From Heloderma charlesbogerti (taxonomy: Eukaryota; Chordata; Lepidosauria; Squamata; Helodermatidae), in the NCBI GenBank assembly GCA_026122225.1, contig JANEZZ010001669.1, positions 226,643 through 290,642 on the forward strand: a stretch of DNA of 64,000 nucleotides. Direction: 5' to 3'. Below, piece after piece: positions 47,401 to 52,562 of this stretch. Made by a program: the position numbers and the translations under genes. How positions within the stretch are numbered: the first letter of the stretch is position 1; each line of letters begins with the position of its first letter. The notes under the pieces are model-generated. The model searched no databases and had not been told where the DNA came from. It was given only the letters and a program-made list of their open reading frames with translations.

Positions 47401-50202
47401 GTTTAACATTTAGAATGGAACGTTATTGTATTTGTATGTTTTTAATATTGTTGTTTTATTCATTTGCATCAGTAGGCAGGAATGCAAGTGACAGAGCAAT
47501 AAAACATGCAAGCTTCCTGCTATTAAACTGACCTGATAAATACCTCAATGCTTAAAAACTTACCAAATCACCAATTATAGGCAGTTTTCGTATAACTCTG
47601 AAGAACCATTTTTTAGTTCGTGATGTTAAACCTAGGAAGAAAACATTTAAAAATAAAGATTAACCCCACTGCTTCCAAACATATGATTTAATGGCATTTG
47701 AAGCATCTCAGATCACCAGAGAAAAGAGGGCTGAGGAAGACAGGAGAGCAGTGGCTTCCATTTACCAAGAAAAGAAGACTTCATTTTACACATTTTACAC
47801 ATTCTACACACTGACAAGAGAACATCTGAAAGTACTCCCGGATGAGGCCCTCTTAGAGTTCTTGTAAACCCATCTAGCACACCCCATAAGTCACAACTCC
47901 CCCAGCCCTGTCAGCCCTCCTTCAAGAAAAGGAAAAACAGTTAAGAAAACAAAACTCTGAGGCACCTCCTTATAATCTATTGCTGAGAGATATGCACAGC
48001 CACACTAATACCAAACATATGTGCACATACATCTTGGGGACCTACAGGCAATGCATGGTATATGCACAGTATACTGGGGAAAGGAACTATGCTGGTATAT
48101 GCAAAACCATTTTTTCGGGGCTAATTTTAAAGCTATACACAAAGTGAACTCGTCTTGACCCATGTTCTAGTCCCTTAGCTGTGAAGCCCCAGTGGTTGCT
48201 CTTGCACAGGATGGGAAAGAAATCTAAATGAACAGGTAGCAAACATACACAGAGGCACACGCCCACCGTTACATCATCTTAAAGGAGGCTCTTAAAGGAG
48301 CACATTGAAGGCTTTCAAAATTCCTGTGTGCAAATGGAGACTGTGAGGGCAATAGGAAAAATAACTCCCATTTAAAAGTTTATTTAGAGTCTGCACGTGG
48401 AAAAGGGCTCAGACCATATCTGGAAACGTGCTAGAGAAAAAATACACCACATAAATACCAAAAAGAAAGGGGGGGGGATCTAACCCATGGGGAGTAGGAA
48501 ACTAGGTTTCTATGCCAAACTTGTTTCCTGTGAAATGCTTCCCAAGTGTTATCAAATAAGCCTATAATTAAAATGTAAACTTTTAAGCACCAACAAGCTC
48601 CCTTCTGCCTCCTGAGCTATGCACATGCATGTGCTCTCACATACACACCTAGAATGGTCACACTTTAACCCAGCAAATATGCCAAAATAACCCTGAAATG
48701 GAGAGGGCTTGACTAATTTGTGCTGCACTTAATTACATAATTGACATGCTGTCTTCATGAACTACATTTGGTGGACATGTGACCTTTATTCTACAACATC
48801 CAATTTTAAAATCAGAATCAGTGGCTGGAAACTCCTGGTACACAAGGCTGGTTGGGACACTACGCTGAACCTTGGGCTCGCATGCTTTCCCATTCCTCGC
48901 TGGCCTGGCCACAACCAGGTGTTTGGAAGCTTTAGCTTCTATTTTAGATTAACCACAGTTTGCCATGTCATCTGAACCCAGGCAAATTATGGTTAATCTT
49001 AACTGTGGCTAGTGGTAACAAGCCAATTTCAAACCATAGATTATGAAACTGGCTTGTTTTGACTAACCACAGTTAATATTAACCACAGTTTAGGGTTTGG
49101 ATGACATGTAAGCTGCCATTAATCTAAGAGGAAGCGGAAACTTCCAACTCCCTTCTTACAGCCATGCCAGAGAAGAGGGGAGCACACAAGCTCAGGGCTT
49201 GCCTATGCTTGTTCTTGTAACACTAAACTATGGTTTCATGCAGGGATGGGCCACATGCAGCTCCCATTCCCTTTTGCATCCTCTGCCACCCTAAATGGCC
49301 AACACAAGGCTGAATTGCTACCAAATTTCAACAATGCATAGTGGGAACAGGAGAAAAGGCGTATTTTTGCTTTAAAACAAGGAGTGCAAGGAGTTTGTTT
49401 AATCCAAAATCATGATCCCCCGAAGCTACAGGAGCATATTTTTGCATTAAAACCAAGCTTGCTCTCCCCGCACATCTTGTTTTAAAGCAAACAAAATGTG
49501 GCTTTTTCTCGCTGCCCAATTGCCACCAAAATTCGGTGGCAATTCAGTGGTGGCAATTTCAGCAGCAGGAGTGGTGGGTGTAGCCCTAGGTGAATTCCAA
49601 GGGCAGGAAAATGTCCCCCAGACCCTCTGAAGTTGCCCAGCCCTGGTTTAGTGTTATATCTGAATGCAACTATAGACTTGGAAATAAAGTGAAAAAGAGC
49701 TGGAGCTTTTAAACCTCATTTTTTTCCAGTCCTCTATATGTTTGCTGTTACATTTTCAAAGAATCTCTTTGCTACCATGAGACTTAGCAGCTTACTTTTT
49801 GAAATTAAAATCTGAGCTGCACTAAACTTCTGCATGGGATGTGTGTTTGTGCGCGCACGCTTCCATCTGTTCCTGCTGTACTACTTCAGACGGGTTTGCC
49901 TTAATTCTGCCGTTAGATTTAAAAAGATTTATACCAAAACCAAGGAACCCTGTTTGAATACCACAAGTAGAACATCATCAGGCTACATAAAAGCATTATG
50001 TAGTGTCGCATTTCTCACATCAGATATATAACTTACTTTCTTGTTGGAAGAGGAACATGTGTAGCTTCACAACCAGGAGGGTAGCAGCAACCGTTGATGC
50101 TATCAATTGCCAGGACTCAATCCCAACACACTTTCCATTCACAGCATTTCTTATTTGGTCTAAATACTGCAGGAAGATGTCTTTGTACATAATAAGGGCA
50201 TC
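6059..50202 (-). CDS. SGPL1: SGPL1, sphingosine-1-phosphate lyase, 13 coding exons
   Basis: Known role: a PLP-dependent ER membrane enzyme that splits sphingosine 1-phosphate into hexadecenal and phosphoethanolamine, the exit step of sphingolipid catabolism. Seen: thirteen minus-strand exons (listed separately) join in phase with AG/GT signals to 1686 bp, 561 codons plus TGA; human is 568 aa. Order: one N-terminal membrane helix (codons 31-52, [15 protein letters not shown]), a basic linker, then the group II decarboxylase fold with TSGGTES, the PHGIIDP loop, HVDACLGG and SISADTHK. The PLP lysine is codon 345. No frameshift or stop is present. The start is unsettled: a Met lies at codon 5 of the first exon found, but homology seems to begin before it. 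Exons span 44 kb; introns are full of repeats. Confidence 0.98.
6285..7205 (-). mobile_element. LINE fragment (CR1/L2-type 3' part), minus orientation
   Basis: The minus strand carries a degenerate non-coding 3' segment of a non-LTR element. Phrases such as ggcagccctacacagagtgc, attccagtaatccaa and caccttcacttt-like stretches recur in shorter copies elsewhere (for example 50645-50775). The plus-strand left end resembles a LINE 3' end (taccccgccttca). The copy fills nearly the whole intron between SGPL1 exons 12 and 13. Family assignment is by resemblance only. Confidence 0.65.
7253..7373 (-). CDS. SGPL1: SGPL1 coding exon 12
   Basis: The 121-bp exon lies between acceptor tttcctag and donor CTG|GTAAGG. 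It encodes [20 protein letters not shown] and then [20 protein letters not shown]. This matches human [40 protein letters not shown]. It opens with one base (C) completing a Ser codon from exon 11 and ends in phase 0. Confidence 0.97.
7374..9477 (-). other. SGPL1: SGPL1 intron 11
   Basis: Apart from the repeat at 9130-9440, I see no coding sequence or named repeat in 7374-9130. A C-rich and (CA)n patch lies at 8636-8665. A T/C-rich run lies near 8806-8832. Confidence 0.5.
9130..9440 (+). repeat. Dispersed repeat (LINE-like 3' segment)
   Basis: The stretch from cattccctgccacaagatg through aaaaagggattagacaaatt to ggcctgcttgtgggcttccc is a recognisable interspersed reptile repeat. A short piece of its 3' end (tccagcatggctccttacgttcttatg) recurs at about 32490-32516. 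I do not assign a family name with confidence. Confidence 0.6.
9478..9624 (-). CDS. SGPL1: SGPL1 coding exon 11
   Basis: The 147-bp exon lies between acceptor tttttaag and donor CCAAG|GTGAGTT. It encodes [20 protein letters not shown] and then [28 protein letters not shown]. It matches human GIFVFGNPQLSVIALGS and [21 protein letters not shown]. It takes two bases from exon 10 (GA|G, Glu) and leaves two (AG|C, Ser). Confidence 0.97.
9885..10050 (+). mobile_element. LINE 3' end (CR1/L3-like)
   Basis: The sequence has the typical end of reptile CR1/L3-like LINEs: T-rich stretch, then gcaccgccttgatgacc and a tail of AATAAATA repeats. It is a 5'-truncated copy with no coding part. Confidence 0.6.
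10838..11160 (+). mobile_element. LINE 3' end (CR1/L3-like)
   Basis: It reads gagggccttttctgtggtgg, then tgtggaactccctccc, then gcccagagtggctgggtgac and a tail of taaattaataaataaa. The same layout ends the longer LINE at 40385-43112. It is 5'-truncated. Confidence 0.75.
11229..11368. mobile_element. hAT-type palindromic MITE with 8-bp target duplication
   Basis: The terminal inverted repeat is CAGCCTTTGCCCAACCTGGT, answered by its complement at the right end. The 140-bp unit is self-complementary almost throughout. The flanks are ctctagtt (left) and ctctagtc (right), a 7/8 match, as for hAT transposition. The TSD has TA at its centre. Confidence 0.85.
11642..11764. mobile_element. Palindromic MITE, diverged relative of the CAGCCTTCCCC family
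   Basis: The left end reads cagcctttcccagcctggca and the right end is its complement (tgccaggctgggaaaggc). The middle is shortened. No clear target duplication remains. Confidence 0.7.
11885..12005 (+). mobile_element. LINE 3' end (short)
   Basis: The phrase aaaccactttgtgcggttca followed by cggcctataaataccctaca and ATAAATAAG is a truncated non-LTR 3' end. Confidence 0.55.
12178..12416 (-). CDS. SGPL1: SGPL1 coding exon 10
   Basis: The 239-bp exon lies between acceptor cctttgcag and donor AGA|GTATGT. It encodes [60 protein letters not shown] and [19 protein letters not shown]. An earlier GT eight bases upstream would break the frame, whereas the chosen donor makes Glu (GA|G) with exon 11 and restores the SEL motif of mammals. 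It directly follows the PLP lysine. Confidence 0.97.
12463..12752. mobile_element. Palindromic MITE with perfect 15-bp core stem
   Basis: The ends are GGGCAGTATCCAATACTGC and the complement GCAGTATTGGATACTTCCC. The core pairs caggtcaacggagct (12576-12590) with agctccgttgacctg (about 12600-12615) across a short loop. It lies just 46 bp into the intron upstream of SGPL1 exon 10. No transposase is present. Half copies of a similar element seem to lie near 54780-54965. Confidence 0.75.
13368..13517 (-). CDS. SGPL1: SGPL1 coding exon 9 (PLP-lysine exon)
   Basis: The 150-bp exon lies between acceptor tcttgacacag and donor AAG|GTGAGA and encodes exactly 50 codons. These are [40 protein letters not shown] and [10 protein letters not shown]. 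The last codon is the lysine that forms the Schiff base with PLP (human Lys353). HVDAC contains the Asp that contacts the cofactor ring in this fold. Confidence 0.98.
13564..13673. mobile_element. hAT-type MITE (CAGCCTTCCCC family), eroded left end
   Basis: The right end ggctggggaaggctg and internal gttggactacaactcc mark the family. The left end is eroded (cattcttctccattctgg). The flanks agctagat and agctaaag agree at 6 of 8 positions. Confidence 0.7.
14110..14350 (-). mobile_element. tRNA-derived SINE (tRNA-Ala-like head), minus orientation
   Basis: Read on the minus strand, the tRNA-like head contains ctttgcatgcagaagg with a diverged A/B-box context, and the body ends ggtataaggtagcttcct. 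The same SINE family is better kept in plus orientation at 52563-52750 and 57811-58008. Confidence 0.7.
14409..16064 (-). mobile_element. Complete Tc1-type transposon with 220-bp terminal inverted repeats
   Basis: The element begins CAGTCAGGGCAGAAATATTG and ends, in complement, CAGTCACAGCCAGAAATATTGG. The right flank is TA; the left flank is CA, a decayed TA. Long inverted repeats cover 14409-14634 and 15843-16064, with about 90% identity by eye, which suggests moderate age. Inside is one uninterrupted transposase frame (14691-15704, minus). It sits in the SGPL1 intron between exons 8 and 9, in the same orientation as the gene. Confidence 0.92.
14691..15704 (-). CDS. Tc1/mariner-superfamily transposase, intact frame (337 aa)
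   Basis: Known role: Tc1 transposases cut and paste the element at TA dinucleotides through a DDE catalytic triad. Seen: an N-terminal paired-like helix-turn-helix (about residues 1-60, [20 protein letters not shown]), a second HTH region with RPGTPQKTT, then the RNase H-like domain. The triad residues are Asp in [11 protein letters not shown], Asp in [10 protein letters not shown] and Glu in PDLNPTEH. Counting between the second Asp and Glu gives 34 residues, the DD34E type. The length (337 aa) is normal for Tc1. No stop or frameshift is present, so the protein may still be functional if expressed. No host function is implied. Confidence 0.93.
   Translation of the reverse strand: MRSKEVSMRVKEAIIRLRKQHKPIREIAKTVGVATTTVWNIMKKKELIGKLSNSKRPGTPQKTTKVDDRRILLMVKRNPFTTSSQVRNALVEVGMSLSTSTVKRQLYECKYRGFTTRCKPLAMLKNRKARLAFASKYPKKPAQFWNKILWTDETKMNLYQNGGKRKVWRRKGTAHDPKHTTSSVRHGGGSVMAWAWMAANGTGPLVFIDDLTADKSSRMDSEVYRAILSAQIQPNAAKLIGCCFILQMDNDPKHTAKATQEFLKAKKWDVLQWPSHSPDLNPTEHAFHLLKTRLKAERPTNKQQLKAAAVKAWQSISREETQHLVMSMGSRLQAVID
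16641..16739 (-). CDS. SGPL1: SGPL1 coding exon 8
   Basis: The 99-bp exon lies between acceptor aattttttcag and donor AAG|GTAACT. It encodes [20 protein letters not shown] and [13 protein letters not shown], matching human [30 protein letters not shown]. Both ends are phase 0. Confidence 0.98.
16921..17026 (-). CDS. SGPL1: SGPL1 coding exon 7
   Basis: The 106-bp exon lies between acceptor cttttatccag and donor AAG|GTATCC. It encodes [20 protein letters not shown] and [15 protein letters not shown]. The HAAFDKAA segment contains the His that stacks on PLP in this fold. It takes two bases (AT|G) from exon 6. Confidence 0.98.
17083..17163 (+). repeat. Trinucleotide microsatellite (ATT/ACT, then CAT)
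   Basis: About 80 bp of alternating attatt and actatt units pass into a pure (CAT)n run. It abuts the tail of the minus-strand LINE fragment at 17164-17345 and may have grown from that element's A/T-rich tail. Confidence 0.9.
17164..17345 (-). mobile_element. LINE 3' end (CR1/L3-like), minus orientation
   Basis: The minus strand of ttatacactgctccatagctg and the neighbouring tctctgggtggtttaca matches the 3' end also seen at 42990-43112 and 46895-47000. The copy is 5'-truncated. Confidence 0.65.
17705..17805. repeat. Short LINE/SINE 3' remnant
   Basis: A gtatgtatgtattta run is followed by ttggccacctttcagggcag and ccaaggtggcttacag, a familiar retroelement tail motif. It is too short to classify. 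Confidence 0.45.
18287..19166. mobile_element. Foldback hAT-type element, 880 bp, with perfect 8-bp target duplication
   Basis: The element starts TAGGGTTGGCGGAG and ends TCGTCCACCCCTA, and both flanks are gatttttc (18279-18286 and 19167-19174). The inside is a set of nested palindromes. The 'gccgtgataggctacgt' hairpin occurs four times (18518-18558, 18826-18872, 18882-18930). A large central palindrome runs from about 18590 to 18810 around caacgctatttgcgttg. Both arms of that palindrome contain the 'tagtctacgtaaa' hairpin and 'aatggcggc' motifs. CpG is very frequent, unlike the surrounding intron. No transposase frame is present. Confidence 0.85.
19735..20300. mobile_element. Palindromic MITE, 'gttaatcttaac' family
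   Basis: The left part (gattaaccactgttgagcatg, cagtggttaatcttagc) and the right part (atagttaagattaaccactg) are complementary, with caaacaacccagg-like subrepeats between. A better kept relative lies at 48885-49180. Confidence 0.6.
20482..20570 (-). CDS. SGPL1: SGPL1 coding exon 6 (TSGGTES motif)
   Basis: The 89-bp exon lies between acceptor cttcttaatag and donor GAAAT|GTATGT. It encodes [20 protein letters not shown] and [15 protein letters not shown] is the phosphate-binding loop for PLP in this family. Phase 0 start; two bases (AT) remain for exon 7. Confidence 0.98.
22527..22662. mobile_element. Palindromic MITE, 'gcaatcctatgcat' family (full copy)
   Basis: The left arm (caaccctatgcatctttagacag, actacaactgccagca) is mirrored by the right arm (tgctgggagttgtaggcc, ctgtctaaatgtgcatgga). 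Half copies lie at 3767-3850, 10054-10150 and 27058-27125, and another full copy at 38050-38167. Confidence 0.8.
22663..22960. mobile_element. Palindromic GC-rich MITE adjoining the previous one
   Basis: The terminal gcaatcctatggccactag is answered by ctagttaggattgtgcc. Inside, caaggcaggagaggcgtgg pairs with caagcctctcctgccttg. It sits directly next to another palindromic MITE. Confidence 0.65.
23524..23660. mobile_element. hAT-type MITE (CAGCCTTCCCC family)
   Basis: The right end ttggggaaggctg and internal catctggaggggcccaag mark the family. The flanks ctttacac and ctttattc share the TA-centred first half. The inside is self-complementary. Confidence 0.75.
24283..24413. mobile_element. hAT-type MITE (CAGGGGTGGGCAG family)
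   Basis: The ends are CAGGGGTGCGCAGGAAGT and the complement of ctatcttctgcccaccactg. The flanks tgctagac and ttctagat match at 6 of 8 positions. A broken copy of the same family lies near 17563-17690. Confidence 0.75.
24575..24618 (+). repeat. Perfect 22-bp tandem duplication
   Basis: The unit beginning catcatcatagacc and ending cagtacagc occurs twice head to tail (24575-24596 and 24597-24618) with no mismatch. Confidence 0.95.
24973..25160. repeat. Repeated unit, copy 1 of 2
   Basis: This stretch (acgtgcaaaggcgctgatc to gaccacagttctcta) is about 85% identical by eye to 26363-26549. It lacks a clear flanking duplication. It is preceded by an A-rich run. Confidence 0.8.
25921..25989 (+). repeat. 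Minisatellite, three copies of a 20-25 bp unit
   Basis: The core tttttgtgaaactaatgtca is repeated three times; the second and third copies gain atgc/atg after it. Confidence 0.95.
26363..26549. mobile_element. 187-bp mobile-looking unit with 9-bp target duplication, copy 2 of 2
   Basis: The unit is nearly the same as 24973-25160 and is flanked on both sides by ggtcactcc (26354-26362 and 26550-26558), a perfect 9-bp direct repeat. It has no evident terminal inverted repeat and no poly-A tail at either end. I do not recognise the family. Confidence 0.6.
26913..27047. mobile_element. hAT-type MITE (CAGCCTTCCCC family)
   Basis: The inside is a near-perfect palindrome around gcttgcatggccaatggcc. 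The flanks ggttaaga and ggttaaaa match at 7 of 8 positions with TA at the centre. A half 'gcaatcctatgcat' MITE follows at 27058-27125. Confidence 0.85.
28129..28264. mobile_element. hAT-type MITE (CAGCCTTCCCC family), perfect target duplication
   Basis: The 136-bp palindrome runs from tagccttccccaacctagtg to ggttagggaaggctg. Both flanks are ctttacca (28121-28128 and 28265-28272), an exact 8-bp duplication with TA at the centre. Confidence 0.9.
30171..30299 (-). CDS. SGPL1: SGPL1 coding exon 5
   Basis: The 129-bp exon lies between acceptor ttctttctataag and donor ACG|GTAAGT. It encodes [40 protein letters not shown] and CGT. It matches human [21 protein letters not shown] and SLFNGGPDSCG. Both ends are phase 0. 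Confidence 0.98.
30689..30733. repeat. Short inverted repeat (stem of about 16 bp)
   Basis: The arms caaaatctgctctgga and tccagagcagattttg pair across about 13 bases. They probably form the core of a diverged palindromic MITE extending over about 30430-30840. Confidence 0.7.
30839..31080 (-). mobile_element. Sauria-type tRNA-derived SINE, minus orientation
   Basis: Read on the minus strand it starts with a tRNA-like head (gtgtagtggcgagagtgttg), continues tctagtccccactcagccat, has the central gtgactttgggccagtcaca, then acctcacagggtggttgttg, and ends with (AAAT)n. This order is that of the Sauria SINE family, whose 3' end is shared with BovB LINEs. Confidence 0.85.
33015..33133. mobile_element. 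hAT-type MITE (CAGCCTTCCCC family)
   Basis: The ends are CAGCCTTCTCCAACCAGGT and the complement of caccaggttggggaaggctg. The flanks are agctaaag and agctaaga. The TSD has TA at its centre. Confidence 0.85.
33824..33893 (+). repeat. Compound dinucleotide repeat (CT)n(GC)n(AC)n
   Basis: A (CT) run at 33824-33855 passes into (GC) and then (AC), with strict purine-pyrimidine alternation from 33858 to 33893. Such runs are prone to Z-DNA. Smaller (AC) runs follow at 33935-33949 and 34181-34194. Confidence 0.95.
34947..35083. mobile_element. hAT-type palindromic MITE (CAGGAGATGGCAAC family)
   Basis: The ends are CAGGAGATGGCAACTTGTGG and the complement of ctacaagttgcccactcctg. The flanks ctgtatgt and ctgcatgg agree at 6 of 8 positions. 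The inside has the shared tgatgggagttgta core. Confidence 0.8.
35434..35476 (+). repeat. Dinucleotide repeat (TC)n(AC)n
   Basis: A pure (TC) run switches to a pure (AC) run without interruption. Confidence 0.95.
36050..36640. mobile_element. Foldback MITE with an inserted hAT end fragment
   Basis: The left arm (cacaatttgccaggttgtg, gcaacctctgatcaaccctattgtag) is mirrored by the right arm (ctacaataggaccaatcagaggttgc, gcaacctggcatattgtgg). At 36283-36335 the centre holds tggcattcggcctcaccgag, the right-end signature of the TAGGGATG hAT family (compare 42765-42804). One element therefore appears inside another. Confidence 0.65.
37333..37412 (-). CDS. SGPL1: SGPL1 coding exon 4
   Basis: The 80-bp exon lies between acceptor gtgttttcag and donor AAG|GTAATG. 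After completing a Gly codon it encodes [20 protein letters not shown] and TTLFIK. It matches human [24 protein letters not shown]. Confidence 0.98.
37413..38446 (-). other. SGPL1: SGPL1 intron 3
   Basis: Only a palindromic MITE at 38050-38167 is recognised. The rest (37413-38040 and 38170-38446) shows nothing I can name. Confidence 0.55.
38050..38167. mobile_element. Palindromic MITE, 'gcaatcctatgcat' family
   Basis: The centre (acagccagccaggctggctg) is palindromic, flanked by ctacaactcccagcatgcc and gctgtaagttgtaggac. The right end tgcacaggattgcaccct matches the family terminus. The left terminus is eroded. Confidence 0.75.
38447..38594 (-). CDS. SGPL1: SGPL1 coding exon 3
   Basis: The 148-bp exon lies between acceptor cctttcatag and donor ATGG|GTATGG. 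It encodes [40 protein letters not shown] and KKLKEYSSM, leaving one base for exon 4. It matches human IQDKLNKTKDDI and [11 protein letters not shown]. Confidence 0.97.
39370..40110 (+). mobile_element. L1 LINE 3' fragment (ORF2 C-terminus and tail)
   Basis: A frame at 39379-39966 ends with the cysteine/tryptophan-containing C-terminal region typical of L1 ORF2 (for example [17 protein letters not shown] and [20 protein letters not shown]). The 3' end is acaataaaaatttg followed by A-rich sequence. It is 5'-truncated and not functional. Confidence 0.75.
40635..41637 (+). pseudogene. Broken reverse-transcriptase frame of the CR1/L3-like LINE
   Basis: Two overlapping frames hold the fingers and palm of a non-LTR reverse transcriptase, including [21 protein letters not shown] and [11 protein letters not shown]. 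They are separated by a frameshift in the region 41320-41480 and closed by TAG at 41636-41638. The original ORF2 would have continued to about 42050. No host function is suggested. Confidence 0.85.
42286..42804. mobile_element. Foldback hAT-type element nested in the LINE, 519 bp
   Basis: It begins TAGGGATGTACAAAATG and ends ctccaccatcccta. The flanking LINE sequence gaatgag is duplicated on both sides. Inside lie a gccgtgataggctacgt hairpin (about 42459-42500) shared with the 880-bp element at 18287, and an aatggcggccgc/gcggctgccatt hairpin near 42618-42645. A 29-bp block (42520-42548) is identical to LINE sequence at 42014-42042. Confidence 0.85.
43370..44800 (+). mobile_element. Decayed L1 LINE (ORF2 region)
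   Basis: Plus-strand fragments still read like L1 reverse transcriptase and downstream ORF2. Around 43800 there is [19 protein letters not shown] (L1 has DAEKAFD there). At 44285-44656 there is [16 protein letters not shown] and [20 protein letters not shown]. Many stops and frameshifts interrupt it. A run of 15 G lies at 43889-43903. Confidence 0.75.
45199..46815. mobile_element. Snap-back hAT-type element, 1617 bp, carrying a SINE
   Basis: The element starts TAGGGATGTACAAA and ends tgacatcctta, flanked by ctctaccc and ctctatcc (7/8). Two inverted arms of about 220 bp (45451-45675 and 46296-46514) pair nearly completely; key words are aagcccctacaaggaagagg and its complement, and gctaagctttatatttcc and its complement. 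The 620-bp loop holds a SINE (45736-45872). No transposase frame is visible, so it needs a helper. Confidence 0.85.
45736..45872 (+). mobile_element. Sauria-type SINE head inside the snap-back element
   Basis: The tRNA-like head reads tgtagcctagtggttagagt, then gttggattgggacttgggag and tctagtccccacttggctat, followed by actgggtgactttgggccag. The 3' part is missing. Confidence 0.8.
46895..47390 (-). mobile_element. CR1/L3-like LINE 3' end, minus orientation
   Basis: Read on the minus strand, it has the same order as 42100-43112: gagggccttttctgctgtgt, gtatgagctccctagagagg, gcctggcgctta, then the T-rich part and the end gaaccgcccagagagcttcg. It is 5'-truncated. Confidence 0.8.
47564..47631 (-). 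CDS. SGPL1: SGPL1 coding exon 2
   Basis: The 68-bp exon lies between acceptor ttcttcctag and donor TTG|GTAAGT. After completing Ser (A|GT) it encodes [22 protein letters not shown]. It matches human [20 protein letters not shown]. It is the basic linker after the membrane helix. Confidence 0.97.
47632..50036 (-). other. SGPL1: SGPL1 intron 1 (between coding exons 1 and 2)
   Basis: A palindromic MITE lies at 48885-49180. The rest (47640-48880 and 49185-50030) holds no element I can name; a G run lies at 48471-48478. Confidence 0.55.
48885..49180. mobile_element. Palindromic MITE, 'gttaatcttaac' family (well kept)
   Basis: The left half (gattaaccacagtttgccat, tatggttaatcttaactgtgg, aacaagccaatttcaaac) is matched in complement by the right half (tatgaaactggcttgttttg, ccacagttaatattaaccac, atgacatgtaagctgcc). 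The outer arms pair gaagctttagcttctatttt with the complement of taagaggaagcggaaacttcc. Confidence 0.75.
50037..50202 (-). CDS. SGPL1: SGPL1 first recognised coding exon (membrane helix)
   Basis: The 166-bp exon lies between acceptor ttttctag and donor GAAA|GTAAGT. It encodes [40 protein letters not shown] and [15 protein letters not shown]. The hydrophobic stretch at residues 31-52 corresponds to the human signal-anchor helix (WQLIAWSVVWTLLIV). An in-frame Met at residue 5 could be the start. However, the exon is entered at phase 0 through a good acceptor, and residues before the Met also resemble mammalian TDLLKLKD. The true ATG may therefore lie on an upstream exon. Confidence 0.95.
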
Positions 50203-50644
50203 CTAGAAAAGAGAACAGACAAACTGTGAGACAGAGAAGAAGGCCAAATCAGAACGAATAAAAGCTGCATGAAAGTTGGATTTATTAGAATTCTTAATAC
50301 TCCAAGATTCCATTAAAACATATACTCAAGGCAGTTTTATAATCTAAACAAGATAAACCCAAGTATACAACACAAAATACATCAACAAAAGAAGAGGCAC
50401 AGGCAGCAGATAACACACTTCAATTAACACATCAGGGAGATTAAAACTAACAACTTGGCAGGCAAAATGCATGCTGGAAAATAATTTCTTTGCACAGAGG
50501 GAAAAAGACACCCAAGAGGGGGTGAGACGGGATTCCCTTGACAAGGATTCCCAAGTTTAGGCAAGGCCACAGTGAAGACTCTCTCCAATGTCCCAGCCAA
50601 ACAAAACTCTGATGTTGGTGGGATGCAGAAGTGAGCCTCAAGGT

Positions 50645-50775
50645 CTCGGCACACTCACAAGCATATATGGAAGACGACGGTTCCTTTAAATATCTTGGTA
50701 CCAAACCATTTAAGGCTTTAATGGTCATAGCCAGCCCTTTGAACTGGTCCTGGAAACAAAATGGAAGCCAGTGAA
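50645..50775 (-). mobile_element. LINE scrap (CR1/L2-type), minus orientation
   Basis: The minus strand reads ccattaaagccttaaatggt and ggttcaaagggctggctatg-like phrases typical of reptile LINE 3' regions, similar to 6700-7000. It is short and diverged. Confidence 0.5.
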
Positions 50776-52562
50776 GCTGTTTTCATATTGAAGCCTTATG
50801 TATAACATTCCCACGAATATCAAGTAGTTGCTGAAGAGAAGTTCTTTCGTAAGAATAAATACATTTCACCTGCGTTATAGAACGGGGTAGGCAAATTTCA
50901 AGCTTATGGAATCTACTTTGTTTTTGATACATCTAGCCATCTCAGCTAGATGTATCACTATCCCTGCACTTTGGGCAGCAAATTCCACACATTCGCAGTG
51001 TGTTATGTAAAGGACTTTCCTTTTAGCCTCTCTTGAATCCACTCCCTAATCAATTTCACTGGGCCATCCCGAATTCTAGTTATTATGAGGAGAAAAGCTT
51101 TCTGCACACCATGTACAGTTTAATAGCCTTTGATCATGTCCTTTCTTGCTGACTCCAAGTGTTGCCTAGGAAAAGCATGGTGCCAATGCACTACTCTGTG
51201 CAAATGAATATGTTGAAGTTGAACAGAATTACGTATTATTTTTATTAGTCTTTCATAAGGTTGCTTTCACTTAGGCTTAAAAATTAAGTTGTCTTTTGGT
51301 GGCAATCAAGCACTTTCCGAACATCCCTCTTATACTCTCACCAAAGGAGAGTTCCCCACCCCCGCTCTACTCTAACAAGAGTACTAACTGAAGATTATTT
51401 CCAGTTCCCCATTCAATACTTCCTTAAAGTTACAATAAAATAACCTCCTGCAATTTCACCCATTTCCCCCCCGTGCAGTTATTATCCCATTCCCCTGAAA
51501 TAAACCCTGAACATTTCAAGATCACAAGATCCTTTGTCAACCAGTCTGTCCTGCCCAACTCCCATTAAGGCCGTGATGAAACACACATTTGCACTGCTGC
51601 GCTCTGTTCCTCAGACCTGTTCTTCAGCTCCCAACCTACTATATCTCATTCAAAGACAGGTCCCTGCCAAGGTGTGGTATTTTGCTTTAATTGAGACCTG
51701 CTACGGTGTACAGTGACTAACATCATCCATATTATGTGAACTCCATGCCTGAATGCTATTAACATTTTCTGTGCTTCCACAAATGGGGAAGATTAGAAGT
51801 AACAACTTCTGACAGCTGGTACCACAACAATGGAGTCAACCTACAAGGAATCACTGGGGGGGGGGAGCATTTAACCCCCAATTATGAGCAACTACTGTTA
51901 GACAAAGAGAAGAAAATCCATGTATTTCTAGCAATAAGGTTAATGTAACCAGATATTCTTCACCCTCTACTTTATGGGGAGGAGTTCCAATAGTGTTGCC
52001 ACTTCCTAAATGTTTGCGTATGGATTAACAGATGTAGCTTTACTGAAGTGTAACTTCACTTACAACAGAGGCACCAACGGTCTAGAGAAAGAGAGCAGAC
52101 AGGATTTTAAAAGCCAAGGGTTATCAAGACTATAAAAATATACTTTTATTCGGTGTCCATTGGAATGGAAATCACATTTCTCACTAACCTGAAGTTCTAC
52201 AAAAAATCAGAATTCAACGTAATTGCTAATCTTTTTAAATTTTGCTTTGGAAATTCCCCTTTTGAGCAACAGCTTTTTAAAAAGTCAAATCTTATATTTT
52301 GCTGGGTTATTGTCAGATATAGATCTGAAAACAATTACTTCTTTCTTTCTTTTTGACTGAGAGTGCATACTAACATTTTCTTTTCTTTACAAGTTGCCTA
52401 GGAGTTTTGTCACTTATTTTAATGCTGGGGGGAAATTAAGTTCTAATTTAGAAGTTACAAGTAAATAAAGCTAAACCTTAATTGGTGCTGATTAATCAAG
52501 GCAACGTTTTTAATTAACTGTACCTGTACCTTTTAATTAACTGTACCTGTAATTGTATTAAT

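Larger units (their letters stand above)
38595..47563 (-). other. SGPL1: SGPL1 intron 2 (9 kb), LINE-rich
   Basis: The intron is mostly retroelements from 39370 to 47390 (described separately). A (CA)n run lies at 38630-38646. The part 38660-39360 shows nothing I recognise beyond a short local duplication (ggaagttgccattttca) near 39145-39180. Confidence 0.65.
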
